Source: JACCVL01 sp963704295 (GTDB taxonomy: Bacteria; Actinomycetota; Actinomycetes; Propionibacteriales; Nocardioidaceae). From it: 64,000 bases of DNA. Each line of letters starts with the position of its first letter. The stretch's first letter is position 1. Positions 32,627-39,908 of the stretch are shown in pieces. The notes beneath the pieces were generated by a model. The model worked only from the letters and a program-made list of their open reading frames with translations. It was not told the DNA's origin and ran no database searches. The position numbers and the translations under genes are program-made. Location of the stretch: assembly GCA_963704295.1 (NCBI GenBank), contig OY969884.1:124001-188000 (forward strand). Direction: 5' to 3'.

Positions 32627-33961
32627 GTGTCCTCACGGTCCAGCGCACCAACCGACGAGCCGGCGTCAGCTGCCCCCAGCTGGCGCCGGCCCGTGCTGCA
32701 GTTCGTCGCCGTGGGGCTGGTGACCGCGGTCGCCCTGGCGACGGTCACCGGAGTGTTCAGCCGCCGCGCGGCCAGTGAGGAGGCCATCCTCGACGCGCAG
32801 GCAACCACTCGGCTGCTTGCCCGGTCGGTGGTCCAGCCGGGCATCCCGCCAGAGCTGTTGGCCGGCAACGCGGCGGCGCTGGACCGCTTCGACCGACTGG
32901 TCCGCAGTCGAGTGGTTCGAGACGCTGTGGTCCGAGTCAAGCTGTGGGATGCCGAGGGCACCGTCGTGTACTCCGACGAGCCTCGGCTGAACGGGAAGCG
33001 CTTCGAGTTGGACGCCGACGAGATCGCGGTCCTGCAACACGGGGGGACCGCGGCGGAGGAGTCCGACCTGTCCAAGCAGGAGAACGTGTACGACCAGCCG
33101 CTCGGCCAGGTCGTCGAGGTGTACACCCAGGTGCGCGCACCGGACGGCACCCCGCTGCTGTTCGAGGTCTACTTCTCCTCGGTCGAGGTCACCGACCGTG
33201 CCGACGACGTGGTGTCGGCCTTCCGGCCGATCTCGATCGGGGGCCTGTTGCTGTTCCTCGTGCTGAGCATCCCGCTGGTGCTGGTCCTCGCCCGCCGGCT
33301 GGACGCGGCCGCGACCGAGCGGGAGTCGCTGCTGCAGGCGGCGGTGGACGCCTCCGACGTGGAGCGGCGCCGGATCGCCCGGGACCTGCACGACGGCGTC
33401 GTCCAGGATCTCGCCGGCACGGCGATGGCGTTGTCGGCGAGCAGCCGCGCCGCCGCCTACCGGCCCGACCTCCAGACCCGGCTGGAGGGTCTGGCCGGCG
33501 GGGTGCGCAAGTCGCTGCGCTCACTGCGCTCGCTCCTGGTGGAGATCTATCCGCCGGACCTGCACACCGCCGGCCTGGCCGCCGCACTGGACGACCTGGT
33601 CGCCCCGGCCATCGCCGACGGGGTGGACGTCCGCCTGGACGTCACCGACACCCAGCACGTGTCGGAGGAGGTCGTGGGCCTGGTCTGGCGGGTCGCCCAG
33701 GAGGCGGTGCGCAACGCCCTGCGGCACGGGGATCCACGCTCGCTGAGCGTCCGCGTCCAACGCAGACCGGACGACCGCTCCACCCTGCAGCTGGAGGTCG
33801 ACGACGACGGCGTCGGGTTCGACACCACTCGACCGGCCGGACACACACATTTCGGACTACGCGCATTGCACGACCTGGTGGCCGTCGCCGGTGGGACCCT
33901 GGACATCCGATCCGAGCCCGGGCGCGGGACTCACGTCAGCCTGGAGGTGAGCGACGCATGA
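32627..33961 (+). CDS. Sensor histidine kinase (HisKA_3, LiaS/NarX type)
   Basis: A 444-residue membrane sensor. Membrane segment 1 (LQFVAVGLVTAVALATVTG) leads to an extracytoplasmic sensor of about 150 residues. Membrane segment 2 (IGGLLLFLVLSIPLVLVLA) is followed by the HisKA_3 dimerisation helix with the phospho-acceptor His in RRRIARDLHDGVVQDLAG, then the ATPase domain (VAQEAVRNALRHG, DDDGVGFD, HFGLRALHDLVAVAGG). GTG 32627 has a good ribosome binding site (AGGAGGGGG). It overlaps the response regulator by 4 nt. The signal is unknown. It lies in the inverted block inside the proteasome locus. Confidence 0.93.
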   Translation: MSSRSSAPTDEPASAAPSWRRPVLQFVAVGLVTAVALATVTGVFSRRAASEEAILDAQATTRLLARSVVQPGIPPELLAGNAAALDRFDRLVRSRVVRDAVVRVKLWDAEGTVVYSDEPRLNGKRFELDADEIAVLQHGGTAAEESDLSKQENVYDQPLGQVVEVYTQVRAPDGTPLLFEVYFSSVEVTDRADDVVSAFRPISIGGLLLFLVLSIPLVLVLARRLDAAATERESLLQAAVDASDVERRRIARDLHDGVVQDLAGTAMALSASSRAAAYRPDLQTRLEGLAGGVRKSLRSLRSLLVEIYPPDLHTAGLAAALDDLVAPAIADGVDVRLDVTDTQHVSEEVVGLVWRVAQEAVRNALRHGDPRSLSVRVQRRPDDRSTLQLEVDDDGVGFDTTRPAGHTHFGLRALHDLVAVAGGTLDIRSEPGRGTHVSLEVSDA

Positions 33962-34596
33962 TCCGTGTCGTACTCGCAGACGACCACGCGATGGTGCGCA
34001 GCGGTCTGCAACAGCTGCTGGGCGTCGACGCCGACGTGGAGGTCGTGGGGGTGGCACGCGACGGTGCCGAGGCGGTCGAGCTCGTCCTGCGGCACCGGCC
34101 CGACGTCGTGCTGATGGACCTGCAGATGCCAGACGTCGACGGGGTGACGGCGACCCGGCAGGTGCGAGCCGAGCTGCCGGACGCACAGGTCGTCATCCTG
34201 ACCTCGTTCTCGGACCGGGAGCGGATCGTCGCGGCGCTGGACGCCGGGGCGGTCGGCTACCTGCTCAAGGACGCCGAACCGGAGGAGCTGCTGGCCGGGA
34301 TCCGCGCCGCCGCTCGGGGCGAGTCGCCGCTGCACCCGCGCGCCGCGCGGGAGCTGCTCGGCGCCCGCACCGACAAGCAGCAGCTGTCCTCCGAAGCCGC
34401 GGCAGACCTGACCCCGCGAGAGGTCGAGGTGCTCACGCTGGTGCGCCAGGGGCTCGCCAACAAGCAGATCGCGCGCCGGCTCGGCATCAGCGAACGAACG
34501 GTGAAGGCGCACCTGACCTCCACCTTCCACCGGATCGGCGTGGCGGACCGGACCCAAGCGGCGCTCTGGGCCGAGCGCAACGGGCTCGGCGCCTAG
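33958..34596 (+). CDS. NarL/FixJ-family response regulator
   Basis: A 212-residue regulator. The receiver domain has the acidic pocket Asp8-Asp9 and phospho-acceptor Asp54 (VLMDLQMPDVDG), the switch T in ILTSFSD and the Lys in YLLKDAE. The C-terminal LuxR-type helix-turn-helix reads LTPREVEVLTLVRQGLANKQ followed by IARRLGISERTVKAHLTSTF. ATG 33958 overlaps the kinase stop (ATGA). Partner of the upstream HisKA_3 kinase. It runs convergently to within 1 nt of the prcA stop. Confidence 0.95.
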   Translation: MIRVVLADDHAMVRSGLQQLLGVDADVEVVGVARDGAEAVELVLRHRPDVVLMDLQMPDVDGVTATRQVRAELPDAQVVILTSFSDRERIVAALDAGAVGYLLKDAEPEELLAGIRAAARGESPLHPRAARELLGARTDKQQLSSEAAADLTPREVEVLTLVRQGLANKQIARRLGISERTVKAHLTSTFHRIGVADRTQAALWAERNGLGA

Positions 34597-35298
34597 TCAG
34601 CCCTCGGCCGCGAGCGCATCGACCACGCTCTGGTCGGTGAGCCGGACGAACTTCCGCTGCCGCCCCCGGGTGCGGTCCAGGACCGCCGCCTCCACCTGGT
34701 CGGCGGGGATCTCCCGTGCGGTGTCCCCGTCGTGCGCGAGTGCCTGCACGGCCAGCCGGACCGCGCCGGCCCGGGACAGTCCCTCCGTGTAGTGCTCCCC
34801 GAGGTAGCCGGCGGCCTGCTCGGCCGATCCACCCATCACCGCGAACCGCTGCTCGTCGGCCACCGAGCCGTCGTAGGTGAGCCGGTAGATCTGGTCGTCG
34901 GCGGCGGCGTCGCCGACCTCGGCCACGAAGATCTCCACCTCGTACGGCTTCTCGCCCCCGGAGGAGAAGATGGTGCCCAGGGTCTGGGCGTAGGCGTTCG
35001 CCAGCCCGCGGCCGGTCACGTCCCGTCGGTCGTAGGAGTAGCCGCGCAGGTCGGCCAGCCGGACCCCGGCGATCCGCAGGTTCTCGAACTCGTTGTACCG
35101 GCCGACGGCGGCGAAGGCGACCCGGTCGTAGATCTCGCTGATCTTGTGCAGCGCCCGGGACGGGTTCTCCGCGACGAAGCAGATGCCGTCGGCGTACTGC
35201 ACGACAACCACGCTGCGTCCACGGGCGATGCCCTTGCGGGCGAAGTCCGCCCGGTCCTTCATCAGCTGCTCGGGCGAGACGTAGAACGGTGTCGTCAC
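34597..35298 (-). CDS. prcA: 20S proteasome alpha subunit
   Basis: A 233-residue subunit forming the outer heptameric rings and gate of the 20S core particle. N-terminal YVSPEQLMKDRADFARKGIA and GRSVVVVQYADGICFVAENP are the actinobacterial PrcA signature; ALHKISEIYDRVAFAAVGRY, LRGYSYDRRDVTGRGLANAY and EVEIFVAEVG follow. There is no propeptide or catalytic Thr, as expected for alpha. GTG 35298 has GGAG upstream. The C-terminus is short (VVDALAAEG). It lies 45 nt after prcB in the dop-pup-prcB-prcA unit. Confidence 0.97.
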   Translation of the reverse strand: MTTPFYVSPEQLMKDRADFARKGIARGRSVVVVQYADGICFVAENPSRALHKISEIYDRVAFAAVGRYNEFENLRIAGVRLADLRGYSYDRRDVTGRGLANAYAQTLGTIFSSGGEKPYEVEIFVAEVGDAAADDQIYRLTYDGSVADEQRFAVMGGSAEQAAGYLGEHYTEGLSRAGAVRLAVQALAHDGDTAREIPADQVEAAVLDRTRGRQRKFVRLTDQSVVDALAAEG

Positions 35299-35343
35299 GG
35301 CAGGTCTCCAGTCAGGGGATCGGCGCGGCGGCCAGGTCGGGCA

Positions 35344-36195
35344 TCAGGTGAGCGGGGCGGCCGGCCCGTCGGGGCGGGCCATCCGGGCGGCCACCACCTC
35401 GTCCGCCAGGGCCGCGACGTCGGCGTCGGCCATCCGGCGGTAGCCGTCGGCGGTCACCACCGCGACCACCGGGAAGATCCGCCGGGCCAGATCCGGCCCG
35501 CCGGTCGCCGAGTCGTCGTCCGCGGCGTCGTACAGCGCCTGCACGGCCGCGGTCACGCACCCGCGCTCCTCGAGGTCGTCGCGGTAGAGCTTCTTCAACG
35601 ACCCGCGGGCGAACAGTGCGCCCGAGCCGACCGCGTGGAAGGCGGTCTCCTCGTAGCGACCGCCGGTGACGTCGTAGCTGAAGATCCGCCCGCCGTCGTG
35701 GTGCAGGTCGAAGCCTGCGAACAGCGGCACCACGGCCAGACCCTGCATGGCCAGGCCGAGGTTCGCCCGGATCAGCCCGGCCAGGCGGTTCGCCTTGCCG
35801 TCCAGGGACAGCGGGGTGCCCTCGATCTTCTCGTAGTGCTCCAGCTCGGTCTGGAACAGCCGGACCATCTCCACGGCCAGACCGGCGCTGCCGGCGATCC
35901 CGACCGCTGAGAACTCGTCTGCCGGGAAGACCTTCTCGATGTCGCGCTGCGCGATGATGTTGCCCATCGTGGCCCGGCGGTCGCCCGCCATCACCACCCC
36001 GCCGGCAAACGTCGCGGCGACGATCGTTGTCCCGTGCGGCACCTGCACCCCGGTCGACGCGGCGATCGACCCAGCCCGGCCGTGGGGCAGCAGGTCGGGG
36101 GCCTGGTCGGCCAGGAAGTCGGCGAAGGACGCGGACCCGGCGGTCAGATGGGCTCCCGGCAGCCGAGCGGCGCGGGAGGTCGGCGGCTCGCTCAC
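35344..36195 (-). CDS. prcB: 20S proteasome beta subunit
   Basis: A 283-residue precursor of the catalytic subunit. A 55-residue propeptide ends at QVPHG; cleavage exposes Thr56 (TTIVAATFAGGVVMAGDRRA), the N-terminal nucleophile. The Asp in AGDRRAT and Lys in IEKVFPADEF complete the active site. GIAGSAGLAVEMVRLFQTEL is a typical family stretch. ATG 36195 overlaps the pup stop by 4 nt. PrcB forms the inner rings and degrades pupylated proteins unfolded by the Mpa/ARC ATPase encoded nearby. Confidence 0.97.
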   Translation of the reverse strand: MSEPPTSRAARLPGAHLTAGSASFADFLADQAPDLLPHGRAGSIAASTGVQVPHGTTIVAATFAGGVVMAGDRRATMGNIIAQRDIEKVFPADEFSAVGIAGSAGLAVEMVRLFQTELEHYEKIEGTPLSLDGKANRLAGLIRANLGLAMQGLAVVPLFAGFDLHHDGGRIFSYDVTGGRYEETAFHAVGSGALFARGSLKKLYRDDLEERGCVTAAVQALYDAADDDSATGGPDLARRIFPVVAVVTADGYRRMADADVAALADEVVAARMARPDGPAAPLT

Positions 36196-36401
36196 TGCCC
36201 GCCCTTCTGGACGAAGGAACGCACGAAGTCCTCGGCGTTCTCCTCCAGCACGTCGTCGATCTCGTCGAGGATGGCGTCGACGTCCTCGTCCAGCCGCTCC
36301 TTGCGCTCGGCCACGTCCTCGCTCGGGGCGGCCTCCGTGGCCTCCTCGGCCTCGTCACCCCGTTTGCCGGACCGGTGCTGTTGCCCGCCCTCACGTGCCA
36401 T
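36192..36401 (-). CDS. pup: Prokaryotic ubiquitin-like protein Pup
   Basis: A 69-residue disordered protein tag. The C-terminal coiled-coil-forming region (RLDEDVDAILDEIDDVLEEN) binds the ATPase, and the last residues FVQKGGQ carry the GGQ end. Because it ends in Gln, Dop must deamidate it to Glu before PafA can attach it. ATG 36401 has a GAGAGGGTGAT sequence upstream. It overlaps prcB by 4 nt and follows dop by 68 nt. Confidence 0.98.
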   Translation of the reverse strand: MAREGGQQHRSGKRGDEAEEATEAAPSEDVAERKERLDEDVDAILDEIDDVLEENAEDFVRSFVQKGGQ

Positions 36402-36469
36402 CGCTGATCACCCTCTCCGCTCCGCGTGCCGCAGCAGCCAGGTCGCGCGGCTGCGGCCGCACGGTGACC

Positions 36470-37990
36470 CTACCCACGTGCCGGCCCGGTGAGCGCCGCG
36501 AACAGTTCCTCGGCCGTGTCGCAGCGGTCCAACAGCGCACCGACGTGCTCGCGAGTGCCGCGCAACGGCTCCATCGTCGGGATGCGCTGCAGCGACTCGC
36601 GGCCGGGGAGATCGAAGATGACCGAGTCCCAGGAGGCCGCTGCCACCTGATCGGGGTACTTCGCCAGGCAGCGGCCGCGGAAGTACGCGCGAGTGTCGGC
36701 CGGCGGGTCGCTGACCGCAGCGGCGACGTCCGCGTCGTCCACCAGGCGCCGCATCCGGCCGAGCCGCACCAGCCGGTGGTAGAGCCCCTTGTGCTCGCGG
36801 ACGTCGGCGTACTGCAGGTCGACCAGCTGCAGCTTGGGGTGCTCCCAGTCCACGCCGTCCCGGTCGCGGTAGGACTCCAGCAGGGACAGCTTTGCCACCC
36901 AGTCCAGCTCCTCGCGGCAGAGCATCGGGTCGGCCTCGAGCCGGTCCAGGACCGATCCCCACCGGTCCAGCACGTCGGCGGTCTCGGGGTCGACGTCGGA
37001 CCCCATCGTGCGCTCGACGTGCTTGCGTGCCTGCTCGAGGTACTCCCACTGCACCTGAACGGCTGTCATTCGCCGACCGTCGCGAAGCGTGAGCAGGTGT
37101 CGCAGCGTCGGGTCGTACGACACGTCCCGCAGCTCGCGCACCGGGCGCTCGAGTGCCAGGTCGAGCGGAAAGGCCCGATCCTCGATCATCCGCAGCACCA
37201 GCGAGGTGGTGCCCAGCTTGAGGAAGGTGGAGATCTCGGCGAGGTTGGCGTCCCCGATGATCACGTGCAGCCGCCGATACTTGTCCGGGTCGGCGTGCGG
37301 CTCGTCCCTGGTGTTCACGAGCGGCCGTTTGAGGGTGGTCTCGAGCCCGACCTCGACCTCGAAGTAGTCGGCGCGCTGGCTGATCTGGAAGCCGGACTCG
37401 CTGCCGTCCTGCCGGCGGCCCACCCGACCGGCGCCGCACACGACCTGCCGGGTGACGAAGAAGGGGATCAAGTGCTGGACGATCTCGCCGAAGGGGGTGG
37501 CCCGGTCCATCAGGTAGTTCTCGTGCGCCCCGTACGACGCGCCCTTGTTGTCGACGTTGTTCTTGTACAGCAGGATCGACGGACTCTGCGGGACCAGGGC
37601 GGCCAGCTCGGCGGCCCGCCGCATCACCTGTTCGCCGGCCTTGTCCCACAGCACGGTGTCCAGCGGGCCGGTGCACTCCGGCGTGGAGTACTCGGGGTGC
37701 GCATGATCGACGTACAACCGGGCTCCGTTGGTGAGGATGACGTTGGCCAGCCCGAGGTCCTCGTCGGTGAGCAGGCTCGAGTCGGCGGCGTCCCGGTTCA
37801 GCTCGAAGCCGCGGGCGTCCCGCAGCGGGCTCTCCTCCTCGAAGTCCCAACGGGCCCGCCGGGCCCGGCGGTCGGCGTTCGCCCAGGCGTTGACCACCTG
37901 GGTGGACGCCAGCATCGGGTTGGCGGTCGGCTGCCCCTGCACCGAGATGCCGTACTCCACCTCGGTGCCCATCACCCGGCGCACGCTCAT
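36470..37990 (-). CDS. dop: Deamidase/depupylase Dop
   Basis: A 506-residue paralogue of PafA that converts the C-terminal Gln of Pup to Glu and also removes Pup from substrates. N-terminal metal/ATP motif GTEVEYGIS; the catalytic Asp95 in ARLYVDHAHPEYSTPEC. The Dop-specific loop insertion is seen between about residues 40 and 80 (ANADRRARRARWDFEEESPL). KNNVDNKGASYGAHENYLMD and NTRDEPHADPDKYRRLHVI are shared with PafA. ATG 37990 lies 7 nt after a TAGGCT box. First gene of dop-pup-prcB-prcA. Confidence 0.97.
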   Translation of the reverse strand: MSVRRVMGTEVEYGISVQGQPTANPMLASTQVVNAWANADRRARRARWDFEEESPLRDARGFELNRDAADSSLLTDEDLGLANVILTNGARLYVDHAHPEYSTPECTGPLDTVLWDKAGEQVMRRAAELAALVPQSPSILLYKNNVDNKGASYGAHENYLMDRATPFGEIVQHLIPFFVTRQVVCGAGRVGRRQDGSESGFQISQRADYFEVEVGLETTLKRPLVNTRDEPHADPDKYRRLHVIIGDANLAEISTFLKLGTTSLVLRMIEDRAFPLDLALERPVRELRDVSYDPTLRHLLTLRDGRRMTAVQVQWEYLEQARKHVERTMGSDVDPETADVLDRWGSVLDRLEADPMLCREELDWVAKLSLLESYRDRDGVDWEHPKLQLVDLQYADVREHKGLYHRLVRLGRMRRLVDDADVAAAVSDPPADTRAYFRGRCLAKYPDQVAAASWDSVIFDLPGRESLQRIPTMEPLRGTREHVGALLDRCDTAEELFAALTGPARG

Positions 37991-37997
37991 GCTCGCC

Positions 37998-38003
37998 AGC
38001 CTA
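37998..38003 (-). promoter_or_regulatory. -10 box TAGGCT, leaderless start of dop-pup-prcBA
   Basis: TAGGCT on the minus strand ends 7 nt before the dop ATG (37988-37990). It lies only 12 nt from the divergent kinase -10 box within a 37-nt intergenic gap. Confidence 0.6.
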
Positions 38004-38014
38004 CGCAGCAGACG

Positions 38015-38020
38015 TAGCCT
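38015..38020 (+). promoter_or_regulatory. -10 box TAGCCT, leaderless start of the kinase gene
   Basis: TAGCCT ends 7 nt before GTG 38028 and there is no Shine-Dalgarno sequence. Face to face with the dop -10 box, so the two polymerases should compete. Confidence 0.55.
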
Positions 38021-38027
38021 GCACGGG

Positions 38028-38807
38028 GTGAGGCAGCAGATCAGCGGTGGCTGGGACAGCCGGACGCACCTGGTGGACGACCGCTGGATCGAGCGAGAGC
38101 CGCTGCGACCCGAGGTCGAGGCCGGGCTTCGGACCGAGACCCGGCTGATGCGCTGGCTGGCGCCGGACCTGCCCCTGCAGGTGCCGGTCCCCGTCCAGGT
38201 CAGCGATCCTCCCCTGCTCGTCCGGCACCGCCGGGTGCGCGGAGAGCCGGTCCGCCGTCACGACCCCCAGATGGGCCGCCGGTTGGGCCAGTTCCTCCGA
38301 TCGCTACACGCCAAGGACCCGGTGGCGGCGGTCGATCTCGGTGCACCGGACCCGGGGACGACCGCGCACCGACTGAGACGACTGCTGGACCGCTGCCAGG
38401 CTGAGGTGGTGCCGCGGCTGGCTCCGGCGGCCCGAGAGCCGGGAGCGCGACTGCTCGACCGTGTCGGCACCGCCCCGGCGCACACCCTCGTGCACGGCGA
38501 CCTCGGGCCGGCGCACCTGCTGGTGCACGCCGGCCGGCTGCACGGCGTCATCGACTGGACCGACGCGCACGTCGGCGACCCCGCGTTGGACCTGTCGTGG
38601 GCTCTGAACGGCGCCACGGCCGGGTTCGCGGCCGGCGTCCGGGCGACCTACGCGCCGGCCGGCAGCCTCGTGCAGCGGGCGCGTGACTGGCACCTGCTCG
38701 GTCCCTGGCACGAGGTGCTGCACGGTCTGGACACCGACCGGCCGGAACTCGTGGCCTCGGGGCTGCAGGGCGTTCACGACCGGCTGGTGGAGGCTCCCCT
38801 CCCCTGA
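38028..38807 (+). CDS. APH-family phosphotransferase-like protein
   Basis: A 259-residue protein of the aminoglycoside phosphotransferase / small-molecule kinase fold. The catalytic loop is VHGDLGPAHLLVHAG (Asp present, but His stands where the Brenner-motif Asn of HxDxxxxN usually is), and the metal-binding IDWTDA motif follows. The N-lobe is short (IEREPLRPEVEAGLRTETRL). This 'HGDLGPxH' form occurs in many actinobacterial members, so it is not necessarily inactive. The substrate is unknown and resistance should not be assumed. GTG 38028 is supported by the leaderless -10 box. It is divergent from dop and convergent with the acetyltransferase gene. Confidence 0.82.
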   Translation: MRQQISGGWDSRTHLVDDRWIEREPLRPEVEAGLRTETRLMRWLAPDLPLQVPVPVQVSDPPLLVRHRRVRGEPVRRHDPQMGRRLGQFLRSLHAKDPVAAVDLGAPDPGTTAHRLRRLLDRCQAEVVPRLAPAAREPGARLLDRVGTAPAHTLVHGDLGPAHLLVHAGRLHGVIDWTDAHVGDPALDLSWALNGATAGFAAGVRATYAPAGSLVQRARDWHLLGPWHEVLHGLDTDRPELVASGLQGVHDRLVEAPLP

Positions 38808-38814
38808 CCGCCCG

Positions 38815-39849
38815 TCACCCGACCGCCAGCGGCTTGCCGAGGTGGACCGAGAGGTCGCTGGCGCAGTAGTGACCGAATCCGGGAATGTCCCGGTAACCGG
38901 CCGAGCGGTACAGGGCAACCGCCTCGGGTTGCGCCTGGCCGGTCTCCAGCACCATCTGGTCGCACCCGGACAGAGCCGCCGTGCGCTCCAGCTCCGCGAG
39001 CAGCCGGCGGGCGTAGCCGCGGCCGCGTGCGGCCGGGCTGACGTACATCCGCTTGATCTCGGCCGGCTGCCGGCCCGGCACCCGACCGGAGCGCCACTCG
39101 TCGTGCCGCCGCCAGCCACCCATGGCGACCGGAGCACCGTCGGAGTAGGCGAGCAGGAACAACCCCTCAGGCGGGGACAGCTGCTGCGGTTGCAGCGGGG
39201 TCTCGTCCTCTCCGCCGTAGCGGGTGCGGTACTCGGACTGGATCTGCCGCACCAGCGCAGCGACGTCCGGGTGCTCGTACGCGACGACCTCGACGTCGTC
39301 CGGAAGCCCGCGCCAGCGCCACGGCGGCCAGCTGTGCCGCTCGTCCCGGAGCAGGCCGAGCGCCCGGGCGGTCCGTCGGTCGTGCACGGTGCTCTGCGCC
39401 GTCCCCGTCGCCGAGACCGACCCGACCTCGACCCGGGCTCCGACCCGGACCAGCTCGGTGATACCAGCGGTGACCTCTGCCAGGTCGCTGTCCACGGCCC
39501 GGAGCACGTCGTCGAGGTCCTCACCGCACTCGTCGCAGGGGCAGGTCGGCGCCATGGTCTGCCAGCGCCGGCCGTACCGGAGGCTGACCTCGGGACAGTC
39601 CGCGCGCTCGTGCAGCAGCACCGTCAGTGCCGAGCAGCCCGGCTGCTCGGGAGTCACCACCCACCCGGCGACCGCGCCGTCGTGGGTGACCAGCTCAGCG
39701 GCGGACAGGCCCCGCACGTCCACCGCGTAGCGCTCGCCGAGCTGGTCGACGCGGCCTCGCACCACCCGGTGCAGGCCGCCGAAGACGTGCCGGAGGTCAC
39801 GGCTGATCGGCAGCTGCGCCGCGGTCGGTCCGCCCGGTGGACGGCTCAT
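38815..39849 (-). CDS. DUF6226-like domain fused to a GNAT acetyltransferase
   Basis: A 344-residue two-domain protein. The N-terminal part (about 1-150) resembles DUF6226-type proteins, with GERYAVDVRGLSAAE, WVVTPEQPGCSALTV and a CPCDECGEDLDDVL cluster that may bind metal. The C-terminal part (about 190-344) is a GNAT domain with IKRMYVSPAARGRGYARRLL (acetyl-CoA loop RGRGYA), VLETGQAQPEAVALYRSAGY and a final strand. Substrate unknown. Lies 60 nt from the Mpa/ARC gene on the same strand, between it and dop. The first-domain name is from memory of its Cys motif and is less certain than the GNAT half. Confidence 0.75.
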   Translation of the reverse strand: MSRPPGGPTAAQLPISRDLRHVFGGLHRVVRGRVDQLGERYAVDVRGLSAAELVTHDGAVAGWVVTPEQPGCSALTVLLHERADCPEVSLRYGRRWQTMAPTCPCDECGEDLDDVLRAVDSDLAEVTAGITELVRVGARVEVGSVSATGTAQSTVHDRRTARALGLLRDERHSWPPWRWRGLPDDVEVVAYEHPDVAALVRQIQSEYRTRYGGEDETPLQPQQLSPPEGLFLLAYSDGAPVAMGGWRRHDEWRSGRVPGRQPAEIKRMYVSPAARGRGYARRLLAELERTAALSGCDQMVLETGQAQPEAVALYRSAGYRDIPGFGHYCASDLSVHLGKPLAVG

Positions 39850-39908
39850 CCTGCGCTGTCGAGGTCGCCGTCCGCCAATTCCGGCGGGCCTGCAGGGTCG
39901 GTCATCGC

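Noticed and set aside
38028..38807. Calling the APH-fold gene an antibiotic resistance determinant
   Set aside because: The fold covers many metabolic kinases, the loop Asn is replaced, and no context points to antibiotics.
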